Origin: Acuticoccus sediminis
GTDB lineage: Bacteria > Pseudomonadota > Alphaproteobacteria > Rhizobiales > Amorphaceae
Assembly (NCBI RefSeq): GCF_003258595.1
Contig: NZ_QHHQ01000001.1
Location: 682,001-746,000, forward strand
Length of the DNA: 64,000 bases
Reading direction: 5' to 3'
Shown: positions 16,387 through 23,116 of the stretch, piece after piece
Layout: each line of letters begins with the position of its first letter
Position numbering within the stretch: position 1 is the first letter of the stretch
Notes under the pieces: model-generated
What the model was told of the DNA's origin: nothing
The model's database searches: none
What the model saw: only the letters and a program-made list of their open reading frames with translations
Translations under genes and position numbers: made by a program

Positions 16387-17408
16387 CCCGCTCGGCCGCG
16401 CGAGAGGCGCGCGGTGAGGATGTGCTCGAGGTCCTTCAGCGCGGCGGCCGCGGTCGCGGTCGGCTCTGACGCGCCGCCGATGGCGACAAGCTCGCCCATC
16501 GTGTCGGTCGCGACGCGGATCGCCTTGTCGTGGCCCGAGACGTGCGCGAGCGGATCGTTCCTGGTGAAAGTCTCCAGTCCGACGCGCGCCGCGAACCGAT
16601 CGCCCTCGCGCGTCAGCCGGCCGACCAGCTTCGGGACGCGCCCTTCGCTTTGCCACGTGGCGATGTCGTCCGCGGTGATGGCCGCGATGCCTTCGACCGC
16701 GACGTCGTCGAGGGTCAGGCGGGCATCGAGGCCGAAGTTCGCAAGGATCAGGAGCTTGTAGGCCGTGTCCCAGCCCTCGAGATCGCCGCGCGGGTCGCGT
16801 TCCGCGAAGCCGCCGGCCTGCGCTTCGGCGAGCGCCTCCGCGAGCCCCACACCGCGCGTCATCATCGCGTCGAGCAGGAAGTTCGTCGTGGCGTTGAGGA
16901 TCCCTTCGAGGCCGAGAACGGTGGTTCCCCGAAGATTGTAGTCGAGGAGGTCGATGGTCGGCAGTGCGGCACCGGTCGCCCCGCTGACCTTCAACGTCGC
17001 GCCCGTGCCGCGTGCGATTTCGCGCAACCGGGGGCCGGAGTGGACCAGCGCGCCCTTGGAGACGGCGATGGCGTCGCGCCCGGCTTCGAGCGCCATCGTG
17101 AGGTAGGCGAGGCCGGGGCCGCCGGTGCGGTGGTCGCTCGGCCCGGCTTCGATCACGACGTCGGCGCCGGTGGAGGCGACGAAGTCCGGCCCGCTCAGGT
17201 CTTCCTCGAGGGCGTCGAACCGCGCCTCGTCGAGCCCGGCGGGATCGAACAGGCCGCTCCGTGAACCGCAGACCGCGACCAGGCGAACGTCGACACCAAG
17301 GAGATCCCGATAGCGCGAGCGCCGGGCGAGCAGCATCGCCGCGATGGCGCGGCCGACCCGTCCGAAGCCGGTGATCGCGATCTGGCTTGTCTGCATGGTG
17401 GCACTCAT
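16383..17408 (-). CDS. Homoserine dehydrogenase-family protein
   Basis: A 341-residue protein with an N-terminal NAD(P) fold (IAITGFGRVGRAIAAMLL) and a homoserine dehydrogenase catalytic domain (AIAVSKGALVHSG, LEGILNATTNFLLDAM, GGFAERDPRGDLEGWDTAYK with the catalytic Lys/Asp pattern). It lacks a C-terminal ACT domain, like the short homoserine-dehydrogenase-like proteins often encoded outside threonine operons. It would interconvert aspartate semialdehyde and homoserine or a related hydroxy acid. The start at 17408 has GAGG and GGGG upstream. It is coupled to the downstream amidotransferase. Confidence 0.9.
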   Translation of the reverse strand: MSATMQTSQIAITGFGRVGRAIAAMLLARRSRYRDLLGVDVRLVAVCGSRSGLFDPAGLDEARFDALEEDLSGPDFVASTGADVVIEAGPSDHRTGGPGLAYLTMALEAGRDAIAVSKGALVHSGPRLREIARGTGATLKVSGATGAALPTIDLLDYNLRGTTVLGLEGILNATTNFLLDAMMTRGVGLAEALAEAQAGGFAERDPRGDLEGWDTAYKLLILANFGLDARLTLDDVAVEGIAAITADDIATWQSEGRVPKLVGRLTREGDRFAARVGLETFTRNDPLAHVSGHDKAIRVATDTMGELVAIGGASEPTATAAAALKDLEHILTARLSRGRAG

Positions 17409-17519
17409 TCCCCGTCCTCGGATGACGTGACAGCTGGCGATGCTGGAGCACGGACGCCACGTGCCCGCATGTAAATGCTTGTGAATCGCGCCGGTGCATG
17501 CGCCCCCGGCGACGTCCGG

Positions 17520-19691
17520 CTAGAGCACATGCTCGATCCTGATGGGCAGGTCGCGCACTCGCCGCCCCGTGGCGTGGTACACGGCGTTGGCAATGGCCGC
17601 CGCGACACCGACCACGCCGATCTCGCCGACGCCCTTCACCCCGGCAGCGTTCACCGCGCTGTCCTCCTCGGGCACCATGATCGCCTGCACGTCGCCGATA
17701 TCGGCGTTCACAGGTAAGAGGTATTCGGCGAGGTTCGCGTTGATATAGGCGCCGTTGCGCTCGTCGATCTCGGTCGCTTCGAAGAGCGCCGAGCCGATGC
17801 CCCAGATCATTCCGCCGACGAGCTGGCTATGCGCGGTGCGCGGATTGATGATGCGCCCGCACGCGAAGGCGCCGACCGCGCGGGGCACCCGGATCTCGTG
17901 CGTCAGCGCGTGGACGCGGACCTCGACGAACTGCGCCCCCAGCGCGAACTGCACCCGGTCGGGCAAATGCACCCCGCCGGCCGGACCCGCCTGACCGCGG
18001 TAGAGTGCGCGCATCCCGTCCGGCGCGACGCCGTGCGGGCGGATTTCCGCCAGCTCCTCCACAGCGCCCATCCCGGACGCCTCCATCGCCGGGATGACGG
18101 CGGCGGGCGTCGCTGCATCGAGCCGTCGGCGGATCGCGGCGCACGCGGCCATGATCGCCGGGGCAACGCTCGCGGTGGAGGATGAGCCACCCGCGACGAT
18201 GGCCGGCGGCAGGTCGCTGTCGCCGATCGCCACCGCGACCCGGTCGACAGAAACGCCCAGTTCCTCGGCGGCGACCTGCGCCATCATCGTTGTCATGCCC
18301 TGGCCGAGCTCGTGGCCGGCGCTGGCGACGTGCACCCGCCCGTCCGCGGTGAGGCGGACACGGGCGGCCGAGGCTCCGGCGTAGGTCGGATAGAACGCCG
18401 CCGCGCAGCCCCAGCCGACGCGCCAATCGCCATCCGTCATGGAGCCCGGCTCCGGGGAGCGCGCGGCCCAGCCGAATGCCGCCGCCGCCTCGTCGAAGCA
18501 GCGCATCAGCGAGCGGCTGGTGTAGGGGAGGCCGCCGACAGGGTCGGTCAGCGTGTCGTTGACGCGCCGCAGCTCCACCGGATCCATGGCAAGCTTCACG
18601 GCGAGTTCGTCGAGCGCACTCTCCAGAGCAAATCCGTACGGCATCTCGCCGGGCGCGCGCATGAAACCGGGCGTCGAGCGGTCGGCGGCGACAGCGTTCA
18701 CGCGGACCGATATGTTGGGGCAGGCGTAGAGCCGCGCGGTCATCGACGCGGCGCCCATCGCCAAGGTGTCGGCGCGCGAGGTCAGTTCCCAGCCCTCGTG
18801 GCGCATCGCGGTCAGGCGGCCGTCGCGGTCCGCTGCGAGTTCAACGTGATGGCGCGTCTCCGCGCGATAGCCGGAGAGGGTGAAGCCCTGCTCGCGCGTC
18901 GGTACCAGCACCACGGGACGCCCGAGCCGCCGCGCCGCCAGTGCGACAAGGGCGGTGCGCTGGGTGAGGAAGCCCTTGGCGCCGAAGGCGCCGCCGACAT
19001 ATGTCGACACCACGCGGATGCGGTCCGGCTCGATCCCGAGTTGGTCCGCGAGGCCGAACTTGACGTTGTTCAGGTACTGGCTCGGCTCGTGGACGGTCAA
19101 CCGGTCGCCGTCCCACACGCACTGGGTGGCGAACAGCTCCATCGGGTTCTGGTGCTGCGTCGGCGTCGAGTAGCGCGCGTCGACCGTGACGGGCGCCGCC
19201 GAGAACGCCGCCGCGACGTCGCCGGTCGTGATGGTCATCGGCTCCAGCTTCTGCACCGTGCCGGCATCGATGGCGACCGCGGTCGGCGCCTCGTCGCAGC
19301 TGACGCCGACCCGCCCTGCCGCCTCTCGCGCGGCCTCGAAGGTCTCGGCGAGGACCATGGCGACGGGCTGCCCCCAATGGGCGACCTCTGCCGATCCGAG
19401 CGGGCGCACGGAGTCCGCCAGGTAGCCGCCGGCATAGAGCGACGGGCGCTGCGGGATCGCGTCACCGACCGTCTCGTGCGTGAGGATGTCGAGGACGCCC
19501 GGGACCGCCCTCGCGGAGGTCAGCTCGAACGCCTGCACCGCGCCGCGTCCGATCCGGCTGGTAACGAGATAGGCGTAGGCCGTTCGCGGCAGGCGCACGT
19601 CACTCGCATAGCGCGCCGCGCCGGTGACCTTGGCGCGCCCTTCGACGCGTGGCACGGCGTGGGCGGGCGTCGGAAAGAGCGGAAGGTTCAT
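17520..19691 (-). CDS. paoC: Periplasmic aldehyde oxidoreductase, molybdenum-binding subunit (PaoC-like)
   Basis: A 723-residue molybdopterin-binding subunit of the xanthine oxidase family. Motifs include TGAARYASDVRLPRTAYA near the N-terminus, GGAFGAKGF in the molybdopterin region, FMRAPGEMPYGFALES, and AGHELGQGMTTMMAQVAAEE. The catalytic glutamate is about E690 in GVGEIGVVG. Length and layout agree with E. coli PaoC (about 730 residues). It oxidises aldehydes to carboxylic acids using water. The ATG overlaps the paoB stop (ATGA). No signal peptide is seen, as expected: in the family the complex is exported by the Tat signal on PaoA. A PaoD-type cofactor-insertion chaperone is not visible nearby. 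Confidence 0.92.
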   Translation of the reverse strand: MNLPLFPTPAHAVPRVEGRAKVTGAARYASDVRLPRTAYAYLVTSRIGRGAVQAFELTSARAVPGVLDILTHETVGDAIPQRPSLYAGGYLADSVRPLGSAEVAHWGQPVAMVLAETFEAAREAAGRVGVSCDEAPTAVAIDAGTVQKLEPMTITTGDVAAAFSAAPVTVDARYSTPTQHQNPMELFATQCVWDGDRLTVHEPSQYLNNVKFGLADQLGIEPDRIRVVSTYVGGAFGAKGFLTQRTALVALAARRLGRPVVLVPTREQGFTLSGYRAETRHHVELAADRDGRLTAMRHEGWELTSRADTLAMGAASMTARLYACPNISVRVNAVAADRSTPGFMRAPGEMPYGFALESALDELAVKLAMDPVELRRVNDTLTDPVGGLPYTSRSLMRCFDEAAAAFGWAARSPEPGSMTDGDWRVGWGCAAAFYPTYAGASAARVRLTADGRVHVASAGHELGQGMTTMMAQVAAEELGVSVDRVAVAIGDSDLPPAIVAGGSSSTASVAPAIMAACAAIRRRLDAATPAAVIPAMEASGMGAVEELAEIRPHGVAPDGMRALYRGQAGPAGGVHLPDRVQFALGAQFVEVRVHALTHEIRVPRAVGAFACGRIINPRTAHSQLVGGMIWGIGSALFEATEIDERNGAYINANLAEYLLPVNADIGDVQAIMVPEEDSAVNAAGVKGVGEIGVVGVAAAIANAVYHATGRRVRDLPIRIEHVL

Positions 19692-20695
19692 GGCCGGGGC
19701 TCCATCATGGCTGCCTCGCGCAGGGCGCGGACGAGCGTCGCCTCGCCGAGGGCGATCTTGAAGGCGTTGTGAGAGTGCGGCCGCGCATCGGCGAACGCGA
19801 TTCGGGCCGCCGCTTGCATGGCGCCTTGCGAGAGCGCGCCGCCCTTGAGGGCCGTCTCGGCCTCGTGCGCCCGCCACGGGACGGTCGCGACGCCGCCCAG
19901 CGCGATCCGCACGTCGCGCACCGTATCGCCGTCGAGGTCCAGCGCCACCGCGGCGGACGCGACCGCGAACTCGTAGCTCTGCCGGTCGCGGACCTTCAGG
20001 TACAGCGACCGCCACGTCCACGACCGGGCCGGAACGACGAACTCGGCGATGATCTCGCCGGGCTCCAGGCTCGTCTCCCGATCAGGTGTCGAACCGGGCA
20101 GCCGGTGCAGCGCGGCGAACGGAACGGTGCGGGCGCCATGCCGGCCGGCGACGACGACATCGGCGTCGAGCGCGATCAGCGCCTGCGCGAGGTCTCCCGG
20201 ATAGGTCGCGATGCAATGCTCGCTCGTGCCAAGAACGGCGTGCGTCCGGTTGGCGCCCTCGCGAGCCGCGCACCCGCTGCCGGGCACGCGCTTGTTGCAG
20301 GCCGCCCAGGAGGGGTCGCGGAAATAGGCGCAGCGCGTCCGCTGCAGGACGTTGCCGCCCAGTTTGGCCATGTTGCGCAATTGCGCGCTCGCCGCCAGTG
20401 CCAGCGACTGCGCGATCACGGGGTAGTCGGCAACGACGGCGGGGTCGGCGGCGACGTCGGCCATCCTGGCGAAGGCACCGAGGCGCAGCCCTTCCGGGCC
20501 GGCGCGAACGTGCCCCAGCTCTGCTTCCAGCGCCCTCAGATCGACGAGGCGGCTCGGCTGCATGACGTCGAGCTTCATGAGGTCGATGAGTGTGGTGCCG
20601 CCGACGAGGATGGCATCGGACGAGGGCTCGGCCTCGGCCATGGCGAGGACGGCCTCGGCCAGCGACGCCGGGCGGATGTACGCGAACGGACGCAT
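19688..20695 (-). CDS. paoB: Periplasmic aldehyde oxidoreductase, FAD/4Fe-4S subunit (PaoB-like)
   Basis: A 335-residue FAD-binding subunit. The FAD loop VGGTTLIDLMKLDVMQPSRL is followed by AASAQLRNMAKLGGNVLQRT and then the cysteine pattern RCAYFRDPSWAACNKRVPGS-GC, which carries the extra 4Fe-4S cluster distinguishing PaoB from other xanthine-dehydrogenase FAD subunits. The C-terminal CO-dehydrogenase flavoprotein domain contains RIALGGVATVPWRA. It passes electrons from the molybdenum site through FAD. It begins 1 base after the paoA stop, so paoABC form one operon on the minus strand. Confidence 0.93.
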   Translation of the reverse strand: MRPFAYIRPASLAEAVLAMAEAEPSSDAILVGGTTLIDLMKLDVMQPSRLVDLRALEAELGHVRAGPEGLRLGAFARMADVAADPAVVADYPVIAQSLALAASAQLRNMAKLGGNVLQRTRCAYFRDPSWAACNKRVPGSGCAAREGANRTHAVLGTSEHCIATYPGDLAQALIALDADVVVAGRHGARTVPFAALHRLPGSTPDRETSLEPGEIIAEFVVPARSWTWRSLYLKVRDRQSYEFAVASAAVALDLDGDTVRDVRIALGGVATVPWRAHEAETALKGGALSQGAMQAAARIAFADARPHSHNAFKIALGEATLVRALREAAMMEPRP

Positions 20696-20696
20696 C

Positions 20697-21314
20697 TCAG
20701 CCCTCCACCAGGTCGCGGGCCTCGAGCACCGCGCGCACGATGTTGGGATAGGCGGCGCAGCGGCACAGGTTGCCGCTCATGGCTTCGCGGATCTCGTCCT
20801 CGGTGCCCGCGCGCCCCTCCCGGACGCAGCCGACGGCGGACAGGATCTGCCCCGGCGTGCAGTAGCCGCACTGGAAGGCGTCGTGGTCGATGAACGCCTG
20901 CTGCATCGGGTGCAGCGTGCCGTCCGGCCCCGCCAGCCCCTCGATGGTGGTGACCTCGCGCCCCGCCACCGCCACCGTAAGCGTGAGGCAGGACAGCTCC
21001 CGGCGACCGTCGACGAGGACCGTGCAGGCCCCGCACTGGCCGTGGTCGCAGCCCTTCTTGGCGCCGGTGAGGCCGAGGTGATCGCGCAGCGCATCGAGGA
21101 GGGTGGTGCGGGGGTCGATCTCGACCCGGTACATGCGCCCGTTGACGGCGAGGTTGGTTTCGGAGGCGTCGCGCGTCTCTGCCGTCGAGGGCGGCGGAGC
21201 GGTCCGGGCCGCCGCATCGCTCGCCACGAGAGGCAATGCACTGCTTGCCGCCGCCCCGATCAGGAATTGCCTGCGGCCTTCGTGGTAGTTCGGGCGTCTT
21301 GGTGTGCGCTTCAT
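20697..21314 (-). CDS. paoA: Periplasmic aldehyde oxidoreductase, 2Fe-2S subunit with Tat signal (PaoA-like)
   Basis: A 205-residue iron-sulfur subunit with an N-terminal twin-arginine signal (GRRQFLIGAAASSALPLVAS). The first 2Fe-2S site is GCDHGQCGACTVLVDGRR; the second is FQCGYCTPGQ with SGNLCRCAAYPNI. The ATG at 21314 has an AAGGGA site; a GTG five codons upstream is less likely. The Tat signal implies that the folded, cofactor-loaded PaoABC complex is exported to the periplasm. It is the first gene of the operon, 107 bases after an exported epoxide-hydrolase-like gene on the same strand. Confidence 0.94.
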   Translation of the reverse strand: MKRTPRRPNYHEGRRQFLIGAAASSALPLVASDAAARTAPPPSTAETRDASETNLAVNGRMYRVEIDPRTTLLDALRDHLGLTGAKKGCDHGQCGACTVLVDGRRELSCLTLTVAVAGREVTTIEGLAGPDGTLHPMQQAFIDHDAFQCGYCTPGQILSAVGCVREGRAGTEDEIREAMSGNLCRCAAYPNIVRAVLEARDLVEG

Positions 21315-21420
21315 GGGGTTTCCCTTCACTGCGGGTGAGCCGTCGGCGGCCGGCGCCGGCGATCAGGCGGTCCGGGGCGATTTTCGCTTCGTTGCGTGCC
21401 GGCGGAGTTGGCCGGGCGTC

Positions 21421-22431
21421 TCAGTTGGCCTCGACCCGGCCGATGAATGCGGTCAGGAGACGAATGACGTCCTCCGGGGCCTCCTCGGCGACGTAGTGCC
21501 CGACGCCTGGAAGATGCTCGATGCGCGGCTCGCTGAAGCGGGCCTCCATCAGTTCGACGAGGAGCGGGTGGCCGAGGCCCCCGATCCCGAGCGAGGGCGT
21601 GCCCAGCGTGTCCGGATAGGTGAGCTGATCGTCGAGGTCCTGCGCGTAGGCCTGATACCAGCCGTTGCCGCCACGGATCCCGTCGGGCGTGTCGTACGCG
21701 GCGGCGTAGACCGCGCGGTCGCGCTCCGTCAGGGCGTCCTTGCGATAGAGGAGCTGGTCCCAGAACCAGCCGTGGAGGATGTGGGCGCGGCCTTCGATCA
21801 GCGCCTCGGGAAGGTCCGGCACCTGGTTGAAGGCGAACCACCAGAGGAAGAAGTCCTCCGAGAAGGTCCCCGTAAGGGGGCGGGGCGGCACCAGCCGCAG
21901 GTCACGCGTGCTCTGCGGCTGCGCCGCGACGTCGAGAAATGTCACCGACATCGCCGCCTCGGGGGAGTTGGCCGCGAAGGCGTAGGCGACCTGCGATCCG
22001 ATGTCGTGGCCGACGAGGTGCGCCTCACTGTAGCCGAGGTGCGCGATCAGCTGGCGGATGTCCTCGGCCATGGTCTTCTTGTCATAGCCGCCGCCGGGCT
22101 TGTCCGTGGCGCCCATGCCGCGAATGTCGACCGCGATGACATGATGGTTCTGCGCAAGGGCGGGCATGATCTTGTGGAACGCCCACCAGGTCTGCGGCCA
22201 GCCGGGCATCAGGATGACCGGCGACCCTTCGCCGCCTTCGACGTAGTGCATGCGGATGCCGTTCACCTCGGCGAAGCGACGCTCGAAGCCGGGAAGCTCC
22301 CGGACCAGACTGTCGTCGGACACGTCGATCCCGGCGTAGGGGTTTGCCTTGTCGGTCGTCTGCGCGAGCGCGGCGGTCGGGAGGACGAGCGCTGCGATTG
22401 CGGCCGCGATTAGAAACGGGCGGCTTGTCAT
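21421..22431 (-). CDS. Exported epoxide hydrolase-like alpha/beta hydrolase
   Basis: A 336-residue alpha/beta hydrolase with a clear signal peptide (LIAAAIAALVLPTAALAQ, cleavage near residue 23). The nucleophile position is Asp143 in LVGHDIGSQVA, as in epoxide hydrolases and dehalogenases, not the Ser of esterases. The oxyanion strand is MPGWPQTWWAF and the catalytic His is about H312 in GVGHYVAEEAPEDV. It should act in the periplasm, hydrolysing an epoxide or a halogenated compound. Its ATG overlaps the SRPBCC stop (ATGA). Being next to PaoABC it may feed aldehyde or diol chemistry in the same compartment (inference). Confidence 0.9.
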   Translation of the reverse strand: MTSRPFLIAAAIAALVLPTAALAQTTDKANPYAGIDVSDDSLVRELPGFERRFAEVNGIRMHYVEGGEGSPVILMPGWPQTWWAFHKIMPALAQNHHVIAVDIRGMGATDKPGGGYDKKTMAEDIRQLIAHLGYSEAHLVGHDIGSQVAYAFAANSPEAAMSVTFLDVAAQPQSTRDLRLVPPRPLTGTFSEDFFLWWFAFNQVPDLPEALIEGRAHILHGWFWDQLLYRKDALTERDRAVYAAAYDTPDGIRGGNGWYQAYAQDLDDQLTYPDTLGTPSLGIGGLGHPLLVELMEARFSEPRIEHLPGVGHYVAEEAPEDVIRLLTAFIGRVEAN

Positions 22432-22958
22432 TGTACGGTACTCCGCTCGCGGGGGCGGGAACGGCCGTCGCGTGCGATGGTCTCGGCGGCGCCGGCCAGC
22501 ATTTCGACCCAGTCCTGGTGATATCGGTACAGTGCTCCGGGGTTCTTCCGGCCGATCAGATCCAGGAAAAACGGGCCTTGCAGGGTCTCTTCGGTCAGAA
22601 GATGCGCGCCGGTCGCAGTCGGCGTGACGATCCAGCCGTGGACCGCGGTCGACCCGGTTTCGTCGCCATCGACGGTCGTCGCCCAGGTGAGCTTGCGCTG
22701 CGGAACCCACCCGGTCACGACGCACCGCATCGGATATCCGACCGTCACCCGTGTGAACCGGGTTCCGAGGCGAAGCTCACTCTCGTCACCGTGGATCGAG
22801 ACGCGATCCTCCGGCGGGAAGTACCGCGACCAGTTTTCCGCCTCGACGAGCAGCTTCCACACCACCTCCGGCGGTGCGTCCACGTCGGTCTCGTTCAGCG
22901 CATAAAGGGCCGAGACGCGCGGATCGTGCTCGGGTGGGAATGCAACCTTTTCCAGCAT
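22428..22958 (-). CDS. SRPBCC (START/AHSA1-like) ligand-binding protein
   Basis: A 176-residue protein with the SRPBCC helix-grip layout: ETDVDAPPEVVWKLLVEAEN followed by WSRYFPP, and a long C-terminal helix (YRYHQDWVEMLAGAAETIAR). There is no signal peptide. The fold binds hydrophobic ligands or acts in stress responses; function cannot be specified. It is translationally coupled (ATGA) to the downstream exported epoxide-hydrolase-like gene and is the first gene of that unit. About 160 bases separate it from the large regulator gene upstream. Confidence 0.85.
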   Translation of the reverse strand: MLEKVAFPPEHDPRVSALYALNETDVDAPPEVVWKLLVEAENWSRYFPPEDRVSIHGDESELRLGTRFTRVTVGYPMRCVVTGWVPQRKLTWATTVDGDETGSTAVHGWIVTPTATGAHLLTEETLQGPFFLDLIGRKNPGALYRYHQDWVEMLAGAAETIARDGRSRPRERSTVQ

Positions 22959-23116
22959 GTCCGGCTCCAGGCTTCCGTGATTGGCGGACGTACAGCCGTC
23001 GCGCCCGGTTGCCTGGAGGTAGTGGCGCAGGTCCTCGGCAGACTATGCAGATTCTCTCAGGAGCTGGTTCGTTTCGCTCATTTGCGCGGCCGCCAACCGA
23101 CGATTGTTCGCCGGCC

